The translations under genes and the position numbers were made by a program. The notes under the pieces are model-generated. The model was not told the DNA's origin, did not search any database, and saw only the letters and a list, made by a program, of their open reading frames with translations. 64,000 bases of DNA from contig NZ_QRBE01000006.1 in the NCBI RefSeq assembly GCF_003363155.1, positions 124,001 to 188,000 of the forward strand, in the 5' to 3' direction. Source of the stretch: Dyella monticola (GTDB lineage Bacteria; Pseudomonadota; Gammaproteobacteria; Xanthomonadales; Rhodanobacteraceae). Shown piece by piece: positions 17,701 through 25,969 of the stretch (position 1 is the first letter of the stretch; each line of letters begins with the position of its first letter).

Positions 17701-18155
17701 CCGAGCACGAAACCGAAGTGGAACTGCATCTGCCTGCGCTGATTCCCGACGATTATCTGCCGGATGTGCATGCGCGCCTGACGCTGTACAAGCGCATTGC
17801 CAGCGCGCGCGACGAAGAGGCATTGCGCGAATTGCAGGTGGAAATGATCGATCGCTTCGGCCTGCTTCCCGATGCCGTCAAGCACCTGTTCGCCGTTACC
17901 GGCTTGAAACTGGCCGCCACGCCGCTTGGCATCCGCAAGCTGGACTTGGGCGCCAATGGCGGCCGCATCACGTTTCGCGACAAGCCGGATGTCGACCCGA
18001 TGGCCATTATTCGCCTGATTCAGAATTATCCGCGCGTGTATAAGCTGGACGGTCAGGACAAGCTGAAGATCAACCTGGAATTGCCGGGCTCCACAGAGCG
18101 CATTCGTGCGGCGCAGGATGTGCTTGGAAGGCTTGGGACGCGCAAGGCGGCCTAA
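14709..18155 (+). CDS. mfd: Transcription-repair coupling factor Mfd
   Basis: 1148 residues, full length. The UvrB-like domain covers residues 1-350. The RNA-polymerase-interacting CarD-like domain begins near residue 478 (APIVHVDHGVGRYQGL). The translocase has Walker A GDVGFGKTEVALRA near residue 628, DEEQRFG near 727, TATPIPRTL, and motif VI RGRVGRSHHRAYAYL near 900. The C-terminal TRCF domain is intact. Mfd pushes stalled RNA polymerase off damaged DNA using ATP and recruits UvrA. Convergent with egtD, separated by a palindrome. Confidence 0.98.
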   Translation: MQTVSHPPLPTSPKQRRFWTPPHGSARALLIAEAARSHEGLLVAVTRDTQRAHALEDELRLFAGTLPVLHFPDWETLPYDVFSPHPDIVSQRVATLYQLPSVTRGVLVVPASTLMQRIAPRSHITGSGLMLHKGQKLDLATEQRRLEACGYRHVPQVAEPGDFAVRGALIDIFPMGASAPYRVELFDDEVESIRSFDPETQRSQQQVEKVELLPAREFPVTDDAAKAFRNRLRERFPIDVRRCPLYQDMKEAVTPGGIEYYLPLFFENTATLFDYLAGDALFVLGEGTHEASEQFWVQTAERYDQRAHDIERPVLPPAELYLSPEQLREQLNKRLRVEVVDSSHEHAVDAGTQPAPELPLNRKGEEPGTSLRHFVEAYPGRILVAADSAGRREALLEQLAVPGLRPENLDSWPSFLNGSNKLAIIIAPLEQGFALKKPAITVFTERELFGERVRTERKRRRGAARDPEAIIRDLTELSVGAPIVHVDHGVGRYQGLVSMELGGLQGEFLIIEYAKGDKLYVPVAQLGLVSRYSGTAPELAPLHSLGGDAWERARKKAAEKVRDVAAELLAIYAQREARGGESLPIDRQLVEEFGSNFPFEETPDQARAIDAVLGDLAAPRAMDRVICGDVGFGKTEVALRAAFAAATAGKQVALLVPTTLLAQQHYRNFADRFADWPVKVDVLSRFRSTKDVNEALKRLADGQIDVIIGTHKLLQPDVKFKQLGLVIVDEEQRFGVRQKEQLKKLRAEVDLLTMTATPIPRTLNMAMSGLRDLSLIATPPAHRMAVRTFVSAWEPALIREAFQRELQRGGQVYFLHNEVESIERTAREAQELFPEARIGIAHGQMPERELEQVMADFHRQRFNVLVCTTIIETGIDIPTANTIIINRADRFGLAQLHQLRGRVGRSHHRAYAYLIVPDRRSITADAEKRLEALASLEELGAGFTLATHDLEIRGAGELLGDEQSGQIQEIGFGLYTELLERAVRALKSGRVPDFDLSSEHETEVELHLPALIPDDYLPDVHARLTLYKRIASARDEEALRELQVEMIDRFGLLPDAVKHLFAVTGLKLAATPLGIRKLDLGANGGRITFRDKPDVDPMAIIRLIQNYPRVYKLDGQDKLKINLELPGSTERIRAAQDVLGRLGTRKAA

Positions 18156-18169
18156 TGAACATCGAACTT

Positions 18170-18196
18170 CCCTCCCCTCCTACACGCAGGGGAGGG
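18170..18196. repeat. Palindromic element between mfd and egtD (CCCTCCCCT...AGGGGAGGG)
   Basis: A 9-bp perfect stem with a 9-nt loop, in the gap between convergent genes. Similar elements occur at 28749 and 53452. It may act as a bidirectional terminator although no T-run follows. Confidence 0.55.
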
Positions 18197-18201
18197 AGCG
18201 G

Positions 18202-19173
18202 TTACGCCGCACGCGTCAAATAGTGCAAGCTGAACATCCGCTCCGGATCAAACCACACGCGCTGCACTGCCAGTCCCGCAGCCGCGGCCAGCGCTGCAAA
18301 ATCGGCCACTGAATACTTGCAGCTATATTCCACCAGCATGGCTTCATCCTTGCGGAAAGGAATCTGCAAACGCCCCACGCGCACATATTGTTCCCGCTGG
18401 CTGAGGATATGTGTTTCGATCCGGCCAGCCATAGCGTTGTAACGCGCGCGATGCCGGAAGCCGCCCAACTCGAAATTGCAACCCAACTCGCGATTCAGTC
18501 GCACCAGCAGGTTGAGGGTAAATTCGGCGGTGACGCCCGCTGCATCGTTGTAGGCCGCTTCGATGGTCGCGCGGTCTTTCTTCAAATCAGCACCCACCAG
18601 AATGCCGCCGTTGTCACCCATCTCGCTGCGCATTTTGCGTAACAACTGCGCGGCCTCGCGGTCTTCAAAATTGCCGATGGTGGACCCTGGAAAATACAGC
18701 ACAGTGCGGCGCGGTGCGCGCGGCGGCACCGGCAAGCGCAGGGGACGCGTAAAATCGACCGCCAACGGCTGGATCGGAAGATGCGGAAAATGCGCCGCCA
18801 TGCGCTCCATGCCCAGCCGTAGTGGCTCAATGGAGAGCTCCACCGGAACCCAGGCCACAGGCGTCGCCAAATGCTCCAGCAGGAGTCGCGTTTTGATGGC
18901 GTGGCCGCTGCCATATTCGACCAGGCGCACGTCGGGACCCAGCACCTGCGCGATATCGCCCGCATGCTCCTTCAACAGAGCAATTTCAGCACGCGTGAGG
19001 TAATACTCCGGCTGCTCGCAAATCTGCTCGAACAGTGCCGAACCACGTTCGTCATAAAATAGCCAGGATGGCAGGTGCTTGGGCTGCGCGCGCAAACCAC
19101 GCTGCACCACTTGCAACAACACATTGTCAGGCGGACGTTGTTCGTCGCGCACTACATAAGCTTGTACATTCAT
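18202..19173 (-). CDS. egtD: L-histidine N-alpha-methyltransferase EgtD
   Basis: 323 residues from ATG 19173 (MNVQAYVVRDEQ). The frame extends upstream, but this ATG overlaps the egtB stop as ATGA. Features of the DUF2260/EgtD family: LFEQICEQPEYYLTRAE near residue 50, the SAM-binding loop VEYGSGHAIKTR near 85, and the late SCKYSVADF. EgtD trimethylates histidine to hercynine using SAM, the first step of ergothioneine synthesis, in the cytosol. It is translationally coupled to egtB, so the two genes form a minimal ergothioneine pathway. Confidence 0.95.
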   Translation of the reverse strand: MNVQAYVVRDEQRPPDNVLLQVVQRGLRAQPKHLPSWLFYDERGSALFEQICEQPEYYLTRAEIALLKEHAGDIAQVLGPDVRLVEYGSGHAIKTRLLLEHLATPVAWVPVELSIEPLRLGMERMAAHFPHLPIQPLAVDFTRPLRLPVPPRAPRRTVLYFPGSTIGNFEDREAAQLLRKMRSEMGDNGGILVGADLKKDRATIEAAYNDAAGVTAEFTLNLLVRLNRELGCNFELGGFRHRARYNAMAGRIETHILSQREQYVRVGRLQIPFRKDEAMLVEYSCKYSVADFAALAAAAGLAVQRVWFDPERMFSLHYLTRAA

Positions 19174-20420
19174 CGGTCCTGTCCCAGGCGAATACCCGCG
19201 AACTGCCAACGGGCATGGGGCGGAAAGAAATTGCGGTAACTGGCGCGTATGTGATCGCGCGGCGTTGCGCATGAGCCGCCGCGTAAGACCCATTGGCCAT
19301 TCATGAATTTGCCGTTGTATTCGCCCAGTGCACCGGGCAGCGGCTTAAAACCTGGATAGCTGACGTAAGGAGAGGCTGTCCACTCCCAGGCGTCGCCATA
19401 CATTTGCAGCAGACCATCACCCGATGGCATCGCGATCGGATGGAGGCGAAGGTTGTCCTGGAAGTTGCCGTGCAGGGGCAATCGCGCCGCGGCGTCTTCC
19501 CACTCGGCTTCCGTCGGTAAACGCGCACCCGCCCAGCGTGCAAACGCATCGGCCTCGAAATAGCTGATGTGACACACCGGCGCGTGGGGATCCAGCGGTT
19601 GAATACCTGCGAGCGTGAACTCGCTCGTCAGGTCTTGCTGCCAATACAATGGCCGCTCCCATCCATCGCGCTGTACGCGTACCCAGCCATCGGAAAGCCA
19701 GAGTCCGGCATCGCGATAGCCACCGTCACGGATGAAAGCGAGGTATTCGTCATTCGTTACCAACCGGTTTGCCAGTGCATGCGAGGACAGCCATGTCGTG
19801 TGGCGCGGTGTTTCATTGTCGTAAGCAAAACCGTCGCCATGATGGCCGATATCCATCGGCCCCTGCCGCCCCGGCACGAAGCGCATCGGGGCGCTTCTGC
19901 TTTCGTTGGGCGATGACGCATGGTGATAGGCGGGTTGCAAGGGATTGCACCAGAACGCGTGCTTGATGTCGGTAAGCAATAATTCTTGATGTTGTTGTTC
20001 GTGTTGCAAGCCCAGTTCGATCCGGGCTGCGAGAGGTTGGTCAACGCCACGCACCAAAAGTTCACCGACGGCTTCGTCGATGCGCGAACGATAGTCGCGA
20101 ATGTCATCGAGCGTGGGCCGCGTGAGCAACCCGCGTTTTGGACGCGCATGCATCGGCCCAACCGATTCGTAGTAGGAATTGAACAGGTAGTCCCATGCCG
20201 GATCGGCCGAGCGATAGGCTGGATCGCAGCCCAGCACAAATTGCTCGAAGAACCATGTGGTGTGCGCAAGATGCCATTTGCCGGGGCTGGCCTCCGGCAT
20301 CGACTGCACTTGGAGATCTTCGCCGCTCAATCCCGCGCACAGCGCCAGTGTCTGGCGACGGATACGCATGAATCGCGTGACTGCATCTTCGGTATAGGGA
20401 GCGAATGCTGGGACATTCAT
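19170..20420 (-). CDS. egtB: Ergothioneine biosynthesis sulfoxide synthase EgtB
   Basis: 416 residues. An N-terminal DinB-like domain has WHLAHTTWFFEQF near residue 50 and the iron-binding HEQQHQE (H-x3-H-x-E) near residue 138. A C-terminal formylglycine-generating-enzyme-like domain contains GDAWEWTASPY and WVLRGGSCATPRDHIR. EgtB joins a thiol donor (gamma-glutamylcysteine or cysteine) to hercynine with O2 and Fe(II). Its stop overlaps the egtD start. No egtA, egtC or egtE lies nearby, so the lyase step must be elsewhere in the genome. The promoter should lie in the 271-bp divergent gap. Confidence 0.95.
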   Translation of the reverse strand: MNVPAFAPYTEDAVTRFMRIRRQTLALCAGLSGEDLQVQSMPEASPGKWHLAHTTWFFEQFVLGCDPAYRSADPAWDYLFNSYYESVGPMHARPKRGLLTRPTLDDIRDYRSRIDEAVGELLVRGVDQPLAARIELGLQHEQQHQELLLTDIKHAFWCNPLQPAYHHASSPNESRSAPMRFVPGRQGPMDIGHHGDGFAYDNETPRHTTWLSSHALANRLVTNDEYLAFIRDGGYRDAGLWLSDGWVRVQRDGWERPLYWQQDLTSEFTLAGIQPLDPHAPVCHISYFEADAFARWAGARLPTEAEWEDAAARLPLHGNFQDNLRLHPIAMPSGDGLLQMYGDAWEWTASPYVSYPGFKPLPGALGEYNGKFMNGQWVLRGGSCATPRDHIRASYRNFFPPHARWQFAGIRLGQDR

Positions 20421-20691
20421 AGCGCAGACTCGGTAACGGCGAACGTGCTGCGATACACCTTCAGAAGCGCGAAACAGCGGACGATCATACAGCCACCATG
20501 CCGCACGTGTTGTTCAAATAATGTGACAGGGTACCTGGGTTCTTTGTGGATGTCTTCGCCCTGCGCTGCACAATCGTGCACGCCGATTTTCTGACATCAT
20601 GCCTCCCACGCAATGGCATCCTGACTCCCGCGCATGGGAAGGATCGGGCCACTGCATTGAACGCTCAACAAACAGCCGTGAGGTGACTTCC
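20421..20691. other. Divergent promoter region, egtB and DUF6491-like gene
   Basis: 271 bp without a supported gene. It carries start regions for two divergent genes. The only notable site is the strong ribosome sequence GTGAGGTGAC before 20692. No clear -10/-35 pair was identified. Confidence 0.4.
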
Positions 20692-21129
20692 ATGAAAGCC
20701 GTCATTTCTGCAGTGCTGACCCTTGCTCTGGCCGCCATGGCGGGGGCCTCGCTCGCGCAATCAGCGCCAATGCACAACACGCTTCCCTATAAGGATTGCA
20801 TCCGCACCGATCTGATCAACGAATGGCATGTGGTCAATCCAAAAACCGTTATCGTTCGCACCGGCCCGCATCAACGCTATCTGGTCAAACTGCAAGGGAG
20901 CTGCGACAAATTGGGTATCGGCAACCCCGGCCTGCTGTTCGTCCCCAGCCAAGCGGACAAAGCGACGAGCGTATTTCGCATTTGCGGTGGCGTGGGTGAG
21001 AAAGTGCGTTCCAGGTATCAACCACCCTGCGCTATCGAATCGGTCGGCCTGATCGATGAAGCGACGTATGAGCACTACCGCGCCGGCTCCACGTATCACA
21101 GCATTACGACCCAGGCACCGTCCCACTGA
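20692..21129 (+). CDS. DUF6491-like secreted protein
   Basis: 145 residues from ATG 20692, preceded by GAGGTGAC. Residues 1-23 are a signal peptide (VISAVLTLALAAMAGASLAQ). The mature domain has four cysteines (CIRTD, SCDKLG, RICGG, PCAIESV) and matches the DUF6491 style common in Xanthomonadales. Role unknown; periplasmic. A strong hairpin terminator follows its stop. Confidence 0.75.
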   Translation: MKAVISAVLTLALAAMAGASLAQSAPMHNTLPYKDCIRTDLINEWHVVNPKTVIVRTGPHQRYLVKLQGSCDKLGIGNPGLLFVPSQADKATSVFRICGGVGEKVRSRYQPPCAIESVGLIDEATYEHYRAGSTYHSITTQAPSH

Positions 21130-21137
21130 CGCAAAAA

Positions 21138-21160
21138 AGAGCCCGGCATGACCGGGCTCT
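21138..21160. terminator. Bidirectional intrinsic terminator
   Basis: AGAGCCCGG and CCGGGCTCT form a 9-bp stem with a 5-nt loop. An A-run precedes and a TTT follows, so it can serve the DUF6491-like gene and the convergent Gly/His-rich gene. Confidence 0.85.
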
Positions 21161-21189
21161 TTATCCATGCTATTTGCTATTTCCGGCGA

Positions 21190-21576
21190 TCAGTACGCCG
21201 GACCGACATAGCGGGTTTGGTAGGGATCCGTCGTCACGACCGTGGTGGTAACCACCGGCGGCGGTGCCGCTGAATAAACCACTGTACCCGGTGCATACAC
21301 CACCGCCGGCGGCGGTGCGTAATACACCGGCGGGCCCGCTACCGCACCCGCCACAAGGCCGGCCACTGCGCCACCGACGATGGCGCCAGCGATCCAGCGG
21401 CCGCCACTCCAGTAACCGCCGCGATAGCAGCAACCACCGTGATAGTAACCACCGCCGTGATACCCGTGCCAGCCCGAACCACCCCAGGGATGCGCCGAGG
21501 CGCCCACGGGTAAAGCCGCTGCCGCAGCAAGCGCTAAGCCAATTGCAACGAACTTGCCGACACTACGTTTGACCAT
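21190..21576 (-). CDS. Secreted Gly/His/Tyr-rich protein with glycine zipper
   Basis: 128 residues. Signal peptide at 1-29 (AIGLALAAAAALPVGASA). Residues 30-58 are rich in Gly, His, Tyr and Trp (GWHGYHGGGYYHGG). Next is a glycine-zipper-like membrane helix (IAGAIVGGAVAGLVAGAVAG), then a proline/valine-rich tail with YYAPPP repeats. Small proteins of this kind are common in proteobacteria and have no established function. The His and Cys residues could bind metal; that is speculation. Confidence 0.8.
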   Translation of the reverse strand: MVKRSVGKFVAIGLALAAAAALPVGASAHPWGGSGWHGYHGGGYYHGGCCYRGGYWSGGRWIAGAIVGGAVAGLVAGAVAGPPVYYAPPPAVVYAPGTVVYSAAPPPVVTTTVVTTDPYQTRYVGPAY

Positions 21577-21640
21577 GACACACCTCCGTTTGCACGACGT
21601 GAATGGTCATCCTGGCGCGCTTAATCTGTACTGAAGGGTT

Positions 21641-23827
21641 TCATTTCTTAATACGTGCCGCATCCCAAGGATTTAGCGGGCCGTCAGCTGGACGCAACCG
21701 CAGTAGCCAGCAATCGTGAATGTTTGCGCGGCGCGAAAAATCAAACGGAATACTGCCCGCACCCCAGCTCTCGATAACCAGGCGCGAGTCAAGCGCCTGG
21801 CGATCAAGCGAGAAACGGCGGAAGTTGTTTGAGAACACGATCACACCGTCAGCCGTCAGCCGATTTGCGCATGCCAGCAACAGTGCAACATGGTCGCGTT
21901 GAACATCGAAATCGTCCGCACGCTTGGAGTTGGAAAACGTGGGCGGATCGACGTAGATCAGGCCGTAGCGCTCGTGCGTGCGCTGCAGAAAAGTCGTGGC
22001 ATCGGCCTGGATCAGGCGATGTTTTTCGCCGGTGAATCCGTTCAGCGCAAGATTGCGCGACGCCCATTCCAGATACGTACCGGACAAATCCACGCTGGTG
22101 GTATCGCGCGCGCCGCCAGCCGCCGCATAGACAGTTGCGGTGGCGGTGTAGGCAAATAGATTGAGGAAGCGCTTTCCCGCGGCCAGCTCACGCAGCTTCG
22201 CCCGCACCAGACGGTGATCGAGAAAGAGGCCCGTATCCAGGTAATCGTGAAGATTGACCAGGAACGTCAAGCCGCCCTCTTCCACCTCGATGAATTCTCC
22301 GCGCTGGTCGAACTGACCGTATTTGGAACCACCCTTGCCGCGCTCGCGGGTCTTGATGGCGATGCGTGCACGCGGCATATCGAATACTTCGCCGGCCACC
22401 CGCGTTATTTCACGCATACGCGTGCGCGCCAGTTCCTGAGGCACATCGGCCGGTGCACGATATTCCTGGACGTGCAAATGCGCGGCATCCGATGTATCGA
22501 CGTATACATCGATCGCCGCGGCGTATTCGGGAAGATCCTGGTCGTAAGCGCGCCACGCATGGATGCCTTCGCGCTCCAGCCGTTTGCGCAGGTGCTTTAG
22601 GTTTTTCTCCAGCCGGTTCTTCAGCATCTGCGCGCCGGGCGATAGCGGCGGCTTTTCGCGCGGCGTGTCGTCGCGTGGATGCAATTCGAAGATCAGCAGC
22701 ACCGTTTCCAGCGCACCGTTGTAGAGCGTGTATTTCTTGTCGGTACGCAGCGTCGTGGCACGACCCAGTTCGGCATCACCCGCAAGTACCGCCGCACGCC
22801 AGCCGGTGAAATGATCGCGCAGCGTTTCGCCGAGGCTGCGATAAAGTGCGGGCATCCCTTCGCGCTCGCCCAGCCGTTCGCCATACGGCGGGTTGGTGAT
22901 CACCAATCCCTGCGCAAAGCCAGATGGGGGCCGCACGTGTTGCATGTCATGGCGATCCAGCGTTAGAAACCCGGCCACGCCTGCTTCCTGTGCATTGCGT
23001 TTGGCCGTCTGAACCATGCGCGGGTCCGCATCGGAGCCGAAGAAACAACTGCGCAGCGCCGGCAGTCCGGCTTCCGCGCGCCGGTTCGCTTCAGCGAGCA
23101 AACTACGCCACAGGGCAATGTCGTGCTGTTTCCAGCCGAGGAATCCGTAGTAGGGGCGACGCAGGCCGGGGGCGACATCCGCTGCCATCAACGCGCCTTC
23201 GATCAGCAGGGTGCCTGAGCCGCACATGGGATCGAGCAACGCGCCACCTTGCGCGTATACGGCAGGCCACCCTGCGCGCAGCAGCATGGCGGCAGCGAGG
23301 TTTTCCTTGAGCGGCGCTTCGCCTTGCGTTTGGCGCCATCCACGGCGATGCAGGGGCGCCCCGGCCAGGTCGATCGACAGTGTGGCGCGATCGCGGCGCA
23401 TGCGCAGGTTGATGCGCACGTCGGGCTCTTCCGTATCCACGTCGGGACGATTAAGACCGCGCTCCCGGAACTGATCGACCACGGCGTCTTTCACACGCTG
23501 TGCCAGGTATTGGCTATGCGTGAGCTTGCTCTGCGAGGTGTTGGCATCTACCGCAAGCGTTGCATGCGGGGCGAGGTGATCGGTCCACTCGATCGTTTGT
23601 ACGCCGGCATAAAGCGCATCGTCCGAGGCGGCATCGAATTCCGCAATCGGCAACAGGATACGGCTCGCCAGGCGCGACCATAGACATGCGCGATAGGCGG
23701 TTTCCAGGCTGCCCGAAAAACGCACACCGGCAAGTGCCTCGTGCACGTCGGCGCCGCCCAGCGCGATCAGTTCGTCGCGCAGGAGATATTCGAGTCCTTT
23801 CGGACAGGTTGCAAAAAATGAATTCAA
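21641..23827 (-). CDS. rlmL: Bifunctional 23S rRNA methyltransferase RlmKL
   Basis: 728 residues. TTG start at 23827, supported by MNSFFATCPKGLEYLL, which matches the E. coli RlmL N-terminus. A THUMP domain (about 45-160) precedes the RlmL half with TNPPYGERLG near residue 310 (m2G2445). The RlmK half has LIYVDPPTFSNSKR near residue 627 (m7G2069). The upstream hydrolase stop overlaps the start as TTGA, indicating coupled translation. It modifies the peptidyl-transferase region of 23S rRNA. Confidence 0.96.
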   Translation of the reverse strand: MNSFFATCPKGLEYLLRDELIALGGADVHEALAGVRFSGSLETAYRACLWSRLASRILLPIAEFDAASDDALYAGVQTIEWTDHLAPHATLAVDANTSQSKLTHSQYLAQRVKDAVVDQFRERGLNRPDVDTEEPDVRINLRMRRDRATLSIDLAGAPLHRRGWRQTQGEAPLKENLAAAMLLRAGWPAVYAQGGALLDPMCGSGTLLIEGALMAADVAPGLRRPYYGFLGWKQHDIALWRSLLAEANRRAEAGLPALRSCFFGSDADPRMVQTAKRNAQEAGVAGFLTLDRHDMQHVRPPSGFAQGLVITNPPYGERLGEREGMPALYRSLGETLRDHFTGWRAAVLAGDAELGRATTLRTDKKYTLYNGALETVLLIFELHPRDDTPREKPPLSPGAQMLKNRLEKNLKHLRKRLEREGIHAWRAYDQDLPEYAAAIDVYVDTSDAAHLHVQEYRAPADVPQELARTRMREITRVAGEVFDMPRARIAIKTRERGKGGSKYGQFDQRGEFIEVEEGGLTFLVNLHDYLDTGLFLDHRLVRAKLRELAAGKRFLNLFAYTATATVYAAAGGARDTTSVDLSGTYLEWASRNLALNGFTGEKHRLIQADATTFLQRTHERYGLIYVDPPTFSNSKRADDFDVQRDHVALLLACANRLTADGVIVFSNNFRRFSLDRQALDSRLVIESWGAGSIPFDFSRRANIHDCWLLRLRPADGPLNPWDAARIKK

Positions 23828-24351
23828 GCGCTTGCCGCCAACTGTTCCAGAAAAAGGCCGAAGTGGCGGCTGATGGCGTCAATGTGCGCGCCAAGGCGAT
23901 GGTCGTCATCCAGGATCAGCAAGGGAAGCTGGCGTCGCCCGGCGAACTCGTAGACCTCATCCAGCGGACAGACCTCATCACCCCAGCCGTGAACCAATAG
24001 CGTGGGGACATCCAGGCGCACGTCGAAGGCCAGGTCGTTGCCGGGAATAAGCGCGGGCGTGGCAAGCAGGAACAAGCCCGCCACCGGCAATTCGAGCGAC
24101 GCCAGCCCGGAAACGAACGCCCCCATGCTGGAACCCACCAGCACCGGCGGTGCGCTGCACGCGGCCATGCGCTCGTGCAACCGGGCGATGCGTGGCGCCA
24201 CGGAGGCGGCGTGGCCCAGTTTGTCGTCCTCGCGAAAATCAGGCCGCTCTGTGCTCCATCCCATCGATTGGGCAAGCTCTGCCAGCACGCTGACCTTGGT
24301 AGCGTCGGGTCCTGAGTCCGAACCGTGGGAAAGAATGACGTGTCCAGGCAT
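23824..24351 (-). CDS. Small alpha/beta hydrolase
   Basis: 175 residues from ATG 24351, with GGAG at good spacing; ATG 24363 is an alternative. The family pattern is VILSHGSDSGPDATK, the nucleophile elbow VGSSMGAF, the acid loop LLVHGWGDEVCP and the final His in DDDHRLG. This resembles YqiA/dienelactone-hydrolase-like small esterases. Substrate unknown. It is coupled by a TTGA overlap to rlmKL. Confidence 0.88.
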   Translation of the reverse strand: MPGHVILSHGSDSGPDATKVSVLAELAQSMGWSTERPDFREDDKLGHAASVAPRIARLHERMAACSAPPVLVGSSMGAFVSGLASLELPVAGLFLLATPALIPGNDLAFDVRLDVPTLLVHGWGDEVCPLDEVYEFAGRRQLPLLILDDDHRLGAHIDAISRHFGLFLEQLAASA

Positions 24352-24468
24352 GGGAGGCTCCATGGAATGCCGGCGGGGTGTGCATGATAGCCCGCCTGGA
24401 GCACGGCACGCCGTGCACTGCCACGCTCCTCTTGGTTCAGCGCACTTGCGCGTGCAAGACTGCCCGCC

Positions 24469-25035
24469 ATGCCGATGCTGACCATCCACGACCAGCCGCT
24501 GCCCTATGTAAGCCGCCTGCCGGAACGACCCGCCAGCGCGGTAGCGCTGGTGGTGATCCACTGTACCGAACTGCCAGATCTGGCCACCGCGCGGGAATAC
24601 GGCGAACGCGTGCTGTACGAAAGCGGTGCCGGCAACAGCGGCCACTATTACATCGACCGCGACGGCTCGATATACCGCTATGTACCCGGCACCCGGGTCG
24701 CCAATCACGTGCGCGGCTACAACCCGGCCTCGATCGGTATCGAACTGGTGAACCGCGGGCGTTACCCGAACTGGTTCGACACGCGCCAGCAGACCATGAC
24801 CGAACCGTATACGGCGGCGCAAATTGCAGCGCTGCGCGCGCTGCTGGCGCAGTTGCGCACGCAATACCCGAACCTGCACGAGATCGCAGGTCACGAAGAT
24901 CTGGACACGGCCCGCGTGCCGGCCAGCGACGACCCGCATCGGCAAGTGCAGCGCAAGCTCGATCCTGGCCCGTTATTCCCGTGGGACGAGGTGCTGGCTG
25001 GCAGCGGCCTGCGCCGGATCGGCTCGCAGCGCTGA
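24469..25035 (+). CDS. N-acetylmuramoyl-L-alanine amidase, AmpD-like (Amidase_2)
   Basis: 188 residues. Zn ligands fit VVIHCTE (first His), IAGHEDLD (second His) and KLDPGPLFPW (Asp). The middle has SGHYYIDRDGSIYRYV and SIGIELVNRG, standard in Amidase_2 proteins. No signal peptide is seen, which favours a cytosolic role like AmpD, cleaving 1,6-anhydro-muropeptides in cell-wall recycling. AmiD-like enzymes are the alternative but carry a lipoprotein signal. It is divergent from the small hydrolase. Confidence 0.9.
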   Translation: MPMLTIHDQPLPYVSRLPERPASAVALVVIHCTELPDLATAREYGERVLYESGAGNSGHYYIDRDGSIYRYVPGTRVANHVRGYNPASIGIELVNRGRYPNWFDTRQQTMTEPYTAAQIAALRALLAQLRTQYPNLHEIAGHEDLDTARVPASDDPHRQVQRKLDPGPLFPWDEVLAGSGLRRIGSQR

Positions 25036-25055
25036 GGGCAAGCGGATTAGCCCGC

Positions 25056-25061
25056 TATAAT
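25056..25061 (+). promoter_or_regulatory. Consensus -10 box TATAAT upstream of tesB
   Basis: A perfect TATAAT lies 32 bp before the ATG at 25094, in the gap after the amidase gene. The -35 region is weak. Transcription would begin near 25068. Confidence 0.55.
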
Positions 25062-25093
25062 CGTCGGTCATTTGCGCACCAGGGGTTAGTCGT

Positions 25094-25960
25094 ATGCCGG
25101 ACGAACATGTCAAGGAACTGGTCGAGCTGTTGCAGCTCGAACGGCTGGAAGACAACCTCTTCCGGGGCCAGAGCCGTGATATCGGCACGCGCTATGTCTT
25201 CGGCGGCCAGGTGCTTGGCCAGGCGCTGGCCGCGGCCCAGCAGACGGTAGACCCTTCCCGCGAGGCCCATTCGCTGCACGCCTATTTCCTGCGCGCCGGC
25301 GACATCGACGCGCCCATCGTCTACAGCGTGGAACGCGCGCGCGATGGCGGCTCGTTCTCCTCCCGCCGGGTGGTGGCGATCCAGCACGGGCAACCCATTC
25401 TCAATGGGGCGATTTCGTTCCAGGTTCCGGAGAAGGGCTTCGAGCACCAGTCCGGCATGCCTGAGGTTCCCGAGCCGGAAGACGTGGAACCCATGCACCG
25501 CGTGCCCCAGGACGACCTCGCCCGCCTGCCTGTGAAGCTGCAGCGCTGGCTGGGCATCGACGGGCCGTTCGAATTCCGCCAGGTGTGGCCGCGCAATGAA
25601 TTGCACCCGGCCAAACGGCCGCCGATCCAGCACATCTGGTTCCGGCTCACCTCGCCCATCAACGACTCGGCCATCCTGCACCGGGCCATGCTGGCATACG
25701 CATCGGATTTCCACCTGATCGGCACGGCCACCTTGCCTCACGGCATTTCCTACCTCACCCCCCAGCTTCAAATGGCCAGTCTCGATCATGCGCTGTGGTT
25801 CCACCGGCCGTTCCGGGTGGACGAGTGGCTGCTGTACTCCTTCGACAGCCCTACGGCACAGGGCGCGCGCGGGCTGGCACGCGGGCAGATCTTTACTCGC
25901 GACGGCCGTCTGGTGGCCTCCACGGCCCAGGAAGGGTTGATCCGGCTGCGTGCCGAGTAA
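25094..25960 (+). CDS. tesB: Acyl-CoA thioesterase II TesB
   Basis: 288 residues, standard length, with two hot-dog domains. ENLFRGQS-like (DNLFRGQSRDIGTRYVFGG) and GQVLGQALAAA mark the N-terminal half. Residues HSLHAYFLRAGD contain the conserved His and Asp region, and LDHALWFHRPFRVDEWLLY and RGQIFTRDGRLVASTAQEG are C-terminal signatures. It hydrolyses medium- and long-chain acyl-CoAs in the cytosol. A DUF2007-like gene follows after 9 bp and probably shares its transcript. Confidence 0.96.
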   Translation: MPDEHVKELVELLQLERLEDNLFRGQSRDIGTRYVFGGQVLGQALAAAQQTVDPSREAHSLHAYFLRAGDIDAPIVYSVERARDGGSFSSRRVVAIQHGQPILNGAISFQVPEKGFEHQSGMPEVPEPEDVEPMHRVPQDDLARLPVKLQRWLGIDGPFEFRQVWPRNELHPAKRPPIQHIWFRLTSPINDSAILHRAMLAYASDFHLIGTATLPHGISYLTPQLQMASLDHALWFHRPFRVDEWLLYSFDSPTAQGARGLARGQIFTRDGRLVASTAQEGLIRLRAE

Positions 25961-25969
25961 ACTTGCCGC

